This document shows, in pieces, positions 46,960 through 57,695 of a DNA stretch of 64,000 nt. The translations under genes were made by a program, and so were the position numbers. Each line of letters starts with the position of its first letter. Position 1 is the first letter of the stretch. The notes under the pieces are model-generated. The model was not told where the DNA came from. It did not search any database and saw only the letters and a list, made by a program, of their open reading frames with translations. Where the stretch lies: contig CM044311.1 of NCBI GenBank assembly GCA_024291935.2, positions 30,570,001-30,634,000 of the forward strand, written 5' to 3'. Origin of the DNA: Okapia johnstoni (taxonomy: Eukaryota; Chordata; Mammalia; Artiodactyla; Giraffidae).

Positions 46960-47096
46960 GTGGCAACCCACTCCAGTGTTCTTGCCTGGAGAATCCCAGG
47001 GACGGCGGAGCCTGGTGGGCGGCCGTCTCTGGGGTCGCACAGAGTCGGACACGACTGAAGCGACTTAGCAGCAGCAGCAGCAGCAGCTGTATCTGA
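46960..47096 (+). mobile_element. BOV-A2 second monomer with (AGC)n tail
   Basis: Starts at 'tggcaacccactccagtgtt' and ends 'gaagcgacttagcagcagca' with about six AGC units. CpG-rich for a SINE ('ggcggccgtctctggggtcg'), hence probably young. Confidence 0.88.
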
Positions 47097-47380
47097 GGAG
47101 AAGGCAATGGCAACCCACTCCAGTACTCTTGCCTGGAAAATCCCATGGACGGAGTAGTCTTGTAGGCTGCAGTCCATGGAATCGCTAGGAGTCGGACATG
47201 ACTATGCGACTTCACTTTCACTTTTCACTTTCATGCATTGGAGAAGGAAATGGCAACCCACTCCAGTATTCTTGCCTGGAGAATCCCAGGGACAGGGGAG
47301 CCTGGTGGGCTGCCGTCTATGGGGTCGCACAGGGTCGGACACAACTGAAGTGACTTAGCAGTAGCAGCAGCTGTATCTGA
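47097..47380 (+). mobile_element. Complete BOV-A2 inserted into the tail of another BOV-A2
   Basis: The direct repeat agcagctgtatctga at 47082-47096 and 47366-47380 flanks a full dimer: monomer 1 ends 'gcgacttcactttcactttt', monomer 2 ends 'gaagtgacttagcagtagca'. The target lay at the AGC tail of the element at 46960. Confidence 0.9.
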
Positions 47381-47402
47381 TGGTACAGTATGTGGAATGC
47401 CA

Positions 47403-47577
47403 TGCAGTTGCCCTTTAGTATCCATGGGAGATTGGTCCAGGACCCCTGTGGATACCGAAATCTGGGAATGCTCAGATTTGTAAAATGGCATAGTGCAGGC
47501 GACCATCTATATCCACAGGTTCTGGATCCATGGATTCAGTCAGCTATGGATTGCCCCACAGATGGGAAGTGGATGCC
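47403..47577. mobile_element. Tigger-like DNA transposon fragment
   Basis: 'cagttgccctttagtatcca', 'ttggtccaggacccctgtgg', 'ataccgaaatctgggaatgc' and 'ggttctggatccatggattc' match the well-known terminal sequences of mammalian Tigger/MER2-type elements. It is short, with no transposase. Confidence 0.6.
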
Positions 47578-47582
47578 TGTAT

Positions 47583-47662
47583 CAGTTCAGTTCAGTTCAG
47601 TTGCTCAGTTGTGTCCGACTCTTTGCGACCCCATGAATCGCAGCACGCCAGGCCTCCCTATA
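47583..47662 (-). mobile_element. ART2A-type SINE, 5' truncated
   Basis: Begins with the GTTCA repeat 'cagttcagttcagttcagtt' and ends after 'gcagcacgccaggcctccc'. Confidence 0.85.
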
Positions 47663-50163
47663 TAGATACAGCAATACCTCAGATGAACATACTGATGAAT
47701 TTTACTAATAAAAGAAATTGGGAAAACCAGTAAGATTTTAAAGTAGGCTTTCCCTCTCTTACCAAGGTTGGTAGGATTTTGAGATGATTTGGGATACCTG
47801 TCCTTATATTTGTTAAAAACTTAGAGGTCAGTAGTGAAGGAGTACCCTAAGATAGTTGCTGTGTCCGGGATGGGCCTTACTCTCCTTTAATCAGTAAATT
47901 CCTCATGAAAATAACTAACAGAAAAAAGTAACTTTTTTTTACATTTTTATGTTAACATTTATACCAAACTATGGTGGATATGTTTCCTATAGGAGGGATG
48001 CTTTAATTATGTACTGTTATTTCTTCTGGCACACTAATGGGACTTAAAAATTACTGTTCTTTGCTGAGGTCAGGAAATAGTAATGGCTTGAAAACAGTTT
48101 GAAAAGCTCGAGCATATTTTGCTATCTTGCAGTTTTATTTAGAAGGAATTATTTTTTCCCATAATTTCCCTTTTTGACTGCATAATAAGATGTAATGTAT
48201 AAATTCTGCATTTTTTTTCTCCTACACTGTGGTACTGATTTTATTGTGCTTTCTGTTGCTTACTGCTTTGTCTTATTAACACATTTTAACTTTTTAGGGA
48301 TTAAAGTAAACTGGTTCTTAAAAACAGCACCTAATTTAAATGTTTTAAAGTTACTTGGCAGAAGGGATATGTTTTAGCATATATGGCACAAAAACATCTG
48401 ATAACAATTTCTGTTTCTGAATCTTTTTACTTAAAGTTTGCTTTTTTAAGTGATAGAGATTTTAAAAGGTAAACAAGTAAAACTGGGGAGAAGACAGATG
48501 GTCTGTCTTCTCTTAATAAACTATATTTTACCAACCACCTATAAATAATTTCAAGGTGGAACTGTATGAAATCTTTAAGAATGATTACCTTAAAATTAAG
48601 TAAAGATTTTCAAATAAATATTATTTTCTAATATAAATAATATAGCAGTTTGCATCATATACAACTTGCTATCATGCACAGATAAATCTAATGAGGCATT
48701 AAGAATTTGCCTCAATTAAAACTATAGGATTGGCATTTATGGAAAATTTTGAATTTTGAATGTGCTTATTCTCCAAAAAAGAACTCAAAATTCTGAGCTT
48801 TCAGTTTTTCCTTAAAGATTTCAGCAAACTAATACTGATGAGTGTAAATTTTATAATGAACTGTGTAGGGGAGGACAAATATCTTTTCCCCCTACCCTTC
48901 AAGTTTTTTTTTTTTTTTTTTTTTTGCCTAAAGTTCCTGTAATAAAACACAGATTAACAAGAGAAAAGGATATACATTTATTTAACATGAGTTTTACATG
49001 ACACAGGGGACTTTGTAAGGAAATGAAAACCTAAAAAGTGGTTAGACCTAAGTGTTTTTATACTTGGTTTGATGAAGAATGGAAAGTCTTAGGAAAATGT
49101 GATAGGACAAAGGGTATGACAAAAGTGTAGTAGGAGTCTTGGGAGCTAAAAATGCTCCTTTCATCCAGATATGGGGGGCACCTGTCAGATGAAGGTCTTA
49201 ACGACCTTCAGGGAAGTCTCACAAAGCCCTTCTTGTACCTACCATTCCTCAAAATCCTTTAGATTGAAAACTTCAGTATGCCGGGGTGCCCTCTTTGGCA
49301 TGTTTAAACTCTATTAAAAATTTAAAACTGATGATGCTAAAGTTTTTAAGGAAAGGATTTGATGATTAGGTGCTTCATACATGGTGCTGAAATAGCTCAC
49401 TTAAACAAACCTTGCCTCTTTCTTGATAAATGTACTGTCTGCTAAAATCTTGGGCAAAAAATGCACAATGATGCAGCACATTTAAGATACATATTCTTGT
49501 CTTTTGAAAAATAGGACACAAAATTTTATATTATGTATTCATAATCCTGAGTTCTGTGGATATGAATCTACAGAAAGTATTTAAATTCTTGGATTTCTTA
49601 CCTATAAAACAGGTATAATTATACAAAGATCATACTGAGAATGAAATAAAATAGTCTTTGTAAAGCATCTCCTGCAAAAATTTGGCAAAGTGCAGCTATA
49701 GTGATAATTTTTTGTTATTGTATATTAGAATTATTGAAAATGAGCTAATGATTGTTACAGATGTACACATACCAGGGTACTGTGCTAGGCTCCAAAAATA
49801 CTAAGTTAAAACCTGCAGCAGAAATGAGATTTATAAAATAACTAAAATGGTAGATTAACAATTGGTAAAATACTTCCTGTACTCTTGTATGCAAGTTGCT
49901 GGCAAGCCTGGTCAATTACGAATTCCATTTCGGTGAATGATTGCTGGGGAGGGATTTGGCACTGAGAGGTCATTGGTAAAATGTTAGAGAAGAAATGACT
50001 GAAATCAGCTCTGACTGTGGTAGTATGGAGGAAGATGAGACTGTTGTCCTTCATCAACTGGACTTTCCATTTTTCGTTACATTTTCAAGGGTTTTTCCTT
50101 CCGAGGAGCATCAGCAATCCCTGTTGGTTATCCTATAATACATATATGTGTGTGTATATATGT
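47663..50163. other. Intron with poly-T and a MIR-like stretch
   Basis: Poly-T at 48904-48925. About 49560-49705 is MIR-like ('ttacctataaaacaggtata', 'tttgtaaagcatctcctgca'). The block 48930-49310 ('ttatttaacatgagttttac') may be an old interspersed repeat that I cannot classify. Confidence 0.45.
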
Positions 50164-50379
50164 GTGCTGAGTGCTGATTCACTTCAGTCGTGTCCAGCTA
50201 TTTGCGACCCCATGGACTGTAGCTCTCCAGGCTTCTCTGTCCATGGGACTTCCCAGGCAAGAATACTGAAGTGGGTTGCCATACCCTCCCCCAGGGGATC
50301 TTCCTGACCCAGGAATCAAATCCACAGTATCTCCTGCATTGCAGGCAGATTCTTTACTGCTGAGCCACAGGGGAAGCCT
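50164..50379 (-). mobile_element. Bov-tA SINE
   Basis: Inverted body 'cacttcagtcgtgtccagct', middle 'caggcaagaatactgaagtg', head end 'gagccacaggggaagcc'. TG/TA-rich sequence flanks both ends. Confidence 0.9.
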
Positions 50380-50500
50380 GTGTGTGTCTATATGTATGTG
50401 TATCTGTGTGTGTGTATATATATATATATGGAGAGAGAGAGAGAGTGTGTGTATACATATATATCAAGTATATATAAAAATAAATAAATATATATATGTA
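50380..50500. repeat. Compound (TG)/(TA)/(GA) microsatellite
   Basis: TG, then TA, then a GA run at about 50430-50444, then TG and TA again. Confidence 0.85.
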
Positions 50501-50504
50501 TTTG

Positions 50505-50596
50505 TTATTGTTGTTTAGTCACTAAATTGTATCCATCTGTTTTGTGACCTCATGGACTATATGTAACCTGCCAGGCTCCTCTGTCCATGGGATTAT
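50505..50596 (-). mobile_element. ART2A-type SINE, 5' truncated
   Basis: 'gttattgttgtttagtcact', 'ttgtgacctcatggactata' and 'ccaggctcctctgtccatgg', ending in TA-rich DNA. Confidence 0.8.
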
Positions 50597-50639
50597 ATAT
50601 ATATGTGTTATATATATATTAGTAATAATACCTCACTTA

Positions 50640-50785
50640 TAATCCCATGATGGTGGTCACGATGCCGCCACCCCACCCCCTGTCCCTCCAGCAGTGCAGC
50701 CTCCAGGGGCCCCTCCAGTCCAAGACTTGGGCTCTGTACTCCCCAGAGCTAACCGCCAGCCACCGAAGCTTCCACATGGCCATGG
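50640..50785. other. GC-rich block of unknown origin joined to a SINE
   Basis: About 145 bases, much richer in GC and CpG than the surroundings ('gatgccgccaccccaccccc', 'ctccaggggcccctccagtc'). One + frame is open: [16 protein letters not shown] and on, read through into the SINE. The opposite strand is open as well. It may be a retrotransposed exon fragment. I recognise no protein and do not call a gene. Confidence 0.4.
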
Positions 50786-50990
50786 CCAGCCCCAATGGTA
50801 AAGTGTCTGCCTGCAACACAGAAGACCCGGGTTTGATCACTGGGTTGGGAAGATCCCCTGGAGAAGGAAATGACAACCCACTCCAGTACTCTTGCCTGGA
50901 AAATCCTATGGACAGAGGAGCCTGGTAGGCTACAGTCTCTGAGGTCACAAAGAGTCAGACACGACTGAACAACTTCACTTCACTTCATTG
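50786..50990 (+). mobile_element. Bov-tA SINE lacking its first head bases
   Basis: Starts at 'ccagccccaatggtaaagtg' where a normal head would read 'ggctcagatggtaaag'. The body is standard, ending 'agacacgactgaacaacttc' and a CACTT repeat. Confidence 0.88.
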
Positions 50991-51264
50991 TTATTATTAT
51001 TATCCATCAAAGGCAATTCTAAGCCTTGCCAGAGGTAGTCTTTGAATATACAAGTGGCTCAGCCAAGTATAGAAGCATTCCCTGTATGTTCTGGAATCCC
51101 TACCCATTTTTATCTTTATTTTCTTTTTGAGGCCAGGATAATGAAAGTTGGTTTTTGGTTATTACTTTTACATTTCTGAGTCAGTTATATGAGCATCAGC
51201 ATTCGAGCAAGCACATGACATGTCTGCTCCTGATATTTTACTGCCCAGAGGGGAAAAAGGGTTT

Positions 51265-51370
51265 AATTAAATTGCCAGGACCCAAGACTCTGAACTCCCT
51301 GAGGGTGGTACTCCCTTCCTCTAGCACAATGCCACATAGTACACAGTAAGTGTTTGTTTCAGTAATTAAT
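51265..51370 (+). mobile_element. L2 3'-end fragment
   Basis: 'actctgaactccctgagggt', 'tagcacaatgccacatagta' and 'cacagtaagtgtttgtttca' are the L2 end in order. Confidence 0.6.
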
Positions 51371-51458
51371 AAGATGACTGATACCATTGAGGTTACTGTT
51401 TTCATATGGAAGTCAGTTAAAAGTATAATAATAACCAAGTTTTCTTTCCACTCTCTTG

Positions 51459-51625
51459 TTGTTGTTCAGTCCCTCAGCTGTGTCTGACTCTTTGTGACCC
51501 CATGGACTGCAGCATGCCAGGTTTCCCTGTCCTTCACTGTCTCCTGGAATTGGCTCAAACTCATGTTCATTGAGTCGGTGATGCCATCCACTGACACCTC
51601 CAGCCTTCAGTCTTTCCGGTCTATA
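51459..51625 (-). mobile_element. ART2A-type SINE
   Basis: 'ttgttgttgttcagtccctc', 'ccatggactgcagcatgcca', 'ggctcaaactcatgttcatt' and 'gagtcggtgatgccatccac'. Confidence 0.88.
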
Positions 51626-51839
51626 GATAGAACTCACCGCAGCACTTGAAATAGTTATATTCTTACAACTGAGTTTGCCTCTATTATTGAAAAGAAGAAT
51701 GCAATTGAGAAAATAAACACGATTCTCTAGGTACTGAGCTATTAATGCACCTCTAGATTCATTTGAGAAATTGTGATACAAAGACAAATTTGTTAGCTTT
51801 TATCCTTTAGCTGATATTTATGTTTTCATGAGGTGCTTT

Positions 51840-51990
51840 TTCTAGCTGCTCTCTAGACATGTTACATATATTAATTCATCTCTTTTCTCATAACATGAGG
51901 TAGGAGAGATTATCATCACTGTTTTACATTGAAGTACCTGAAGTCTAAGTCTGAATCTCAAATTTGAGTCCAGAGTCCATGTTTTTAAAT
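51840..51990 (+). mobile_element. MIR
   Basis: 'acatatattaattcatctct', 'cataacatgaggtaggagag', 'ttatcatcactgttttacat' and 'gagtccagagtccatg' keep the MIR core order. Confidence 0.7.
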
Positions 51991-52019
51991 GACCTTGCTC
52001 TAGGATCTTACATTTATTT

Positions 52020-52150
52020 ATATGGTGTCTTAGAATTCAAAAATTGTCCGTTACGTGAATCGATCTCATTTCATCCTCACCACAATGCGTAAAAAGCCAA
52101 CATAAATTTCAGTCCATTTTGCAGATGAAACACCTGAGGCTTAGAGCAGC
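52020..52150 (+). mobile_element. MIR-like fragment
   Basis: 'tctcatttcatcctcaccac', 'cattttgcagatgaaacacc' and 'tgaggcttagagcagcgaat'. A second copy directly after the MIR at 51840. Confidence 0.65.
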
Positions 52151-54994
52151 GAATCTGAGATTGAATGGGGTCCAGAAGTGTTTGGTTTTATTCACTGTTG
52201 TGTGTCCCCTAGTGTCTTCATGCTGAGATCGTAGGATGGATCAGTGTCTCTCACTGTGCCCGCATTTCAACAGTCCTGCCCGTTTCCCAGAAGATCCAGT
52301 GCTATACCCTCTGACTTCTCCAACTGGGTTTCTCGGGTTATTTTGAACACTCAGTGACCCAGCCACCTAGAAGCCTTGCCTGGTATATCTTGCTCTGGTC
52401 AAAAATGTAGAAATAGATTCTATATTCATTGTATAATCAAACTCTTTATGCTTTATGAAGGTATTTTCATGTTTTTCTGTTTCATAATTAATGTGAATGA
52501 GGCAGATTTATTAAGAATTCTTAAGAAATAGAATTTTTCACTCAAAAATTATGTTTTAGATTTAATGATTTTCTGGGCTAATTGTTCAAGTTTTTCTAGC
52601 AGCAAGTCTTCCTGAGGCTAAATCCTTATGTGGGCACATTGAACACTTTAGTATTTCTATTAATCATGTCTTGAAAATTGAAATACTTGAAATACTTGAA
52701 AATGTATTTTAAAATATTATTAAGACATGCTGGTTTTGTAAGTATAAATTAATGAAGCCAAGTTGCATACGATAATCAGTTCCACTTCAAGATGTTTCAG
52801 TCTAGTGTTTGTCCTTAGGTCTTGGGTCCTTTGATTTATTTACTTTTTTGTTACTAACTGTATCTCCAGAATGATATTTATTCCACAGGTAGTGCTGTCC
52901 AACTTGCTCATAGGGGAATGGTTAATCTGTGGCATTAATTATGGATCACAGTGGAACTTCCTTGGGAGTTAAAGTCAACGGTAGCCAGGGGCTGTGTTGT
53001 TTATATCACATATGCTCCAGTGAATAAATTAGTGCATAGTTCCAAAATTCAGAAGCTTATTTTAAGAACATGTTTGTCAACCAGAGCTAGGTCTCAGAAT
53101 GACTTTGTGATGACGGGACAAACCTCCTCATCCCATGCCCTGCAGAGGGTAGGTAGCTTTTTAGAGCATGCGGTGTTAAATCATATCCTCCTCTATGTTT
53201 GTTAACAGAAGACATATTGAGTTGTAAAGCGTATTTGAGAAATAAGCATATTTTGCTCACTTCCTGGAGTTTGCTTCTCTTGGCTTTTGTGTCCAGTGCT
53301 TCTTTCCAAGCAGTGTTATGCAAATGAACCAATTAATGACATATCAAATGGTCTTCTTACCTCACAGAGTTCATAACTGGAAGGGCAACAGCGTAAGTCA
53401 CGTACCTATTCAGCAGATTCTATAGGCCACTGCGAGGGTCTGATTAGCTTGACTGTGGAAGACAATCACAGAGGCATCTGCTCGGTTAATTTTGAGAGAA
53501 AATTTACCAGATGGAGGCTGAAGATTTAAGTGATTAGAAGGTAGTAGATTGGAATACAAATTGGATTAAAAGAAATTAGATTGATATAAATCGAATTGAG
53601 TCACAACAGTTTGTGTTGTTCGTACCAAGGGGCAGTGGATTATGGGAGAAGCAGATGCTCCAATGAGATAGGAATTAATGTGGCTTTGACAGTCCATCTG
53701 CGAAGGTCTGAATATCGAGTACATCCCTAATCTCTCTCTCCATTTATCAATGCCATAATGTTAATTAGTACTTCATTCATTAAGTTACTTACAGAAGAAA
53801 AAATCTCACGCCTGTCCCCTCTCTGCTTGAGAATTTGTTATTTTGCCAAGAATTGGAAAGCTCTCTTCAGCTGAGCTAGCTACAGTTGACTCTGAGGGTA
53901 GACCTGTGTCCTTTTCCTCATGCATACAACTAACTGCCTTTGGCAGGAGTGCAGTAAGCTTGAAAATCTTTGCTCATATATCTCTCTTCATAAATACATA
54001 GTTATTTGAAGTTCTGCGTTAATGGCTAGGCATGGTTCCACTAAAAATGAGTAACTATATTAATTTGATAATAAAATTATATATATTTTATATTTGGTTT
54101 TTATAAGATATTCATTGGAGTTTTTTTTTTTTTAATGACTCAAATATTTGACGTTAATGTTAAGTGGCAGATTCCTTCTTGAAAGGAAGAATGAGAAAAA
54201 TCTTGTTCCCATAATTCTGTGATTGTGTTTACTACCCATATATGTGTGTTTGTGTGTGTGTGTGATGTCTCTGTGCTAGTTTATGGGAAATTTCAAGTTA
54301 TTGACATTGTTACACATTTTGGTGTATCGTATTTGGACCTGATCAAAAGAAACAAGCTGAATGAAATGAAATTAACAGAAACACATCATTTTGAATGCCT
54401 TTGCTTATATTGGAAGTATGACCCTGTCAAATCCAAGGTGTACTGACATGGGAACCTCATTATTACACCATTGGCCATAGCAATGAAACTCAGCATAAGG
54501 CAGTTCAGACTTGGATCCTGTCCAAGGGAACAGAGCCAGTGGAGATCTGAAGGTGATCTCACCTCTCAGGGAGCCCAAGGGCGTGGACTTTAAGGACAGC
54601 CATGCAGAAATGCCCCTGTGTATTCATAATAATCAGGCAAATACAACTTGTAGAGACTAAAGCAATGAGAAGGGCGAAAGTGGAACATCAAATCCTGTGA
54701 TGCAAGGAGCGTATCATTAAAGGTTGTGCCAAGTCATTCAGAAATAATCACAGTACGGGCAAATGTGGGCTGTCTGCCAGTGCACAAACATGAAGAATTT
54801 CTATTTTTATGGGGGGAAGGCAGTGGCTTATGCAAAAGTGTGGTAAATGTTTGAAATTTTTGACATTTTGAAGAAAATTCTGTGTGCAGTGATCTTCAGA
54901 CAGTGTTCTTAGTGTAGGAATAAGATATATACATGGATATGTGTGTGTATGTATAGAAATATCATATATATATATGTATATATATGGTATATAT
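52151..54994. other. Repeat-poor intron, about 2.8 kb
   Basis: No named interspersed repeat. T-run at 54120-54133 and a short TG run at 54241-54263. Blocks 53340-53960 and 54440-54800 have balanced composition, several TAATTA/ATTA motifs and no repeat similarity. Confidence 0.5.
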
Positions 54995-55208
54995 GGGCTT
55001 CTCCAGCGGCTCAGTGATTAGGAATATACCTGCAATGCAGAAGACCCAGGTTCAATCCTTGGGTCAGGAAGATCCCCTGGAGGAGGGCATGGCAACCCAC
55101 TCCAGTATTCTTGCCTGGAGAACCCGATGGACAGAGGAGCCTGGCAAGCTTACAGTCCATAGGGTCACAAAGTGTTGAATATGACTGAAGTGACTGAGCA
55201 TGCACGCA
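54995..55208 (+). mobile_element. Bov-tA SINE in a TA-rich target
   Basis: Head 'gggcttctccagcggctcag', B-box-like 'ggttcaatccttgggtcagg', end 'atgactgaagtgactgagca'. TA repeats lie on both sides (54964-54992 and 55210-55218). Confidence 0.9.
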
Positions 55209-57334
55209 TGATATATATCTCCTATGTATTTCCTATTCATATGATACATTAATATATCAGCCTGGCCACTCCTCACCCAGGCTGACCTGGGACTTCACCT
55301 CAGTCCTTACTGGACCCCAATACTAAGATAGCTTTCTTAGTCACTATAAATATTGGCTAAATAAGGTGATGCTGCTCTCTTTTACTGAGAAATAATCTGC
55401 TCTCTAGGAGCTAAAACTAAACCCGAGGTCTGTCTCAATCCAGAGTCTTTGCACTATCTGCTTAGGTCCTATGTGTAAATACTGTTTGTGGCCCATCTTT
55501 CTAATTGTATAATATATCCATCGATACACTTTAATCATATGAAAGGGTGTATCAAGCTAGATTCCAGCAAAATTTTGAGGAGTGAAAAAAAGCTAGCATA
55601 TCAGCCAGCAAGATGTACAGTGTGAAGCAGAGTTTCTTATTGTAGTTAAGAGTAACCCCCCAAATCTATCTTTTGTTGTAAGAGTGATTAAATGCCACCT
55701 AAAAATAATTTAGTATCCAGGGGTCAGTCCCTTGTTCTGGTTTTGACACTTCAGTTTTCAACCTAATTATACATTGTCTAATTGGTTTGCAGTTGTCTTA
55801 TTAAGCACCATCAGTATATCAAGGTGGTGCTCATTGAGCCTAGCAAAGTCAGACATGGTGTTCTTATTCATGCCTTTGTTTCCGTAACTGATCATTGGGT
55901 GTTTAATACCTTGTTGAGCCCAGTGAGGATAATTACAGAAATCGCGTGGTTGTAATCTAATGACAACAGATATACAACCTCCTTATTTCCTAATTGTTGA
56001 TAGACTTTACACAGTGGGTGTATTTTCACTGTGAATTGTGTTTCATTGTTTCTATGCATTTGAGTTCAAATTCCACATAGTAGACATATAAATACTGAGG
56101 TTGATGAAGGCCTATTAACTACACTGAAGCTACTATACTCTTTTATTTTTTTCTTAGTTTTTGCTAATTATCTCACAAGGAATGCTTAGAAATTAAATTA
56201 AGGCCCTTAGTCACTAGGTGGTGTTTCATTATTTTATATTTAAAGGTACTCATGAGCAAAATAGAAAAAAAAAATCAGCTTATCAGTGCCTACATCATCA
56301 TTTCAGGATTCATGTGAGGAAGATATCCCATAGGGCTGATTTCAGTGTGGGCAGTTTAGATGCTTTTATCAGGTATAAGCTACCTTGATAAGTAAGAGTG
56401 TTGCACCTCACTTCTTCCCCTGCAGTCAATATATTTTTTCAAATTTGCAGTGAACTCAGAAAATGGAGAGACACAGCCAAGTTTTAATTCAGTAAGTGAT
56501 GTTCTGGCACCTCTGACTATAAATCAGTGTTGCAAAGACACTGCAGTAGCGTGAGTAAATGGTGTCCAAATAAATGCCCAGCCTTGGCATGATGTTTTAG
56601 AATTTTGTGCTTCATCATAAAACTCACAAGGCAATTTGCTTAATCCGGTCTGCATAAGTTGGACTTAGGAAAGTGCAATTTGTAATTCAGCTGGCTGAAT
56701 AAATGGATTTCTAGTGGCCAAGGGAGTGAGAAGAATTTAGAGCAATCTGTGAAAGTTTGAGAAAATTTTCTTGGCTAACCTACTTCTTTGTTTGTGTAAA
56801 GGAAAGTTATATCTAGCTCTCTGAAATCCAAATATATTTTCCTAGGTATAGAGTGATGAGGGAGAAGCATAGGAAAATGCTTGGAACTGAGAAATTATAA
56901 GGCATTTGCAATACTAGTGGTGTGAAATTGAGTCTAGAGAAGAACAGAGGAGAGCAGCAGATATAAAATGAGAGAAAAGAAGGAGGAATTCACAAGAATC
57001 TGTGCCTAAGTGGCTATGGAAGAAATTGAGGGGTTAAACCCTGAAACTAAGGTTTTTAGTATTGGGGACCTGAAAAAAGATAGGGTTATGTGGTGGAGGA
57101 GAAAGGGATGAGGTATGTGACAGGAGACAGGCTAAGGGTCCAGTTTGAGAGCTGCAGAGTTTGAGGTTATGAATGAGCATTAAAGCAGGCCCCTGAACCA
57201 AGCCTAGAGCTTTCCTTACCTGGAGATACTACACTAGAGATTTGGTTCTTGTCGTCATAGAAACCTGAGGCTATGAGAGGGAATGAGTTCCCCATAGAGA
57301 CCACTGGAGACAAGAGCCAGGTCTGCAGCACCTT
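55209..57334. other. Repeat-poor intron, about 2.1 kb
   Basis: No named repeat except a faint MIR-like patch at 55385-55470. Blocks 55790-56100 and 56440-56700 look unique and rich in short balanced motifs. Confidence 0.45.
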
Positions 57335-57695
57335 TATTGTTGTTCAGCCGCTGAGTCATATCTCACTCTTCTACCCCATGGACTGCAGCAGGCCAGCCTC
57401 CCCTGTCTTTCACTATCTCCTGGAGTTTGCTCAGACTCATGTCCATTGAGTCAGTGATGCCATCCAACCATCTCCTCCCGCCTTCAGTCTTTCCCAGCAT
57501 CAGGGTCTTTTCCAATGAGTTGCTCTTCGCATCAGGTGGCCAAAGTATTGGAGCCTCAATTTCAGCACCAGTCCTTCCAATGAATATTCAGGATTGTTTT
57601 CCTTTAGGATTAACTGGTATGTTCTCCTTGTTGTCCAAGGGATTCTCAGGAGTCTTCTCCAGCACCACCATTTAAAAGCATCAATCTGTATCAAA
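57335..57695 (-). mobile_element. BovB LINE 3' fragment with remnant of the RT ORF
   Basis: An ART2A-like terminal part ('attgttgttcagccgctgag') continues into BovB proper ('agcatcagggtcttttccaa', 'cagtccttccaatgaatatt'). The minus frame at 57500-57694 reads AFKWWCWRRLLRIPWTTRRT and then [10 protein letters not shown], the C-terminal region I associate with the BovB reverse-transcriptase polyprotein. It is an inert, 5'-truncated copy with no catalytic domain. Confidence 0.85.

Noticed and set aside
57335..57695. A possibly active BovB LINE
   Set aside because: Only the 3' terminal few hundred bases are present; no endonuclease or catalytic reverse-transcriptase region.
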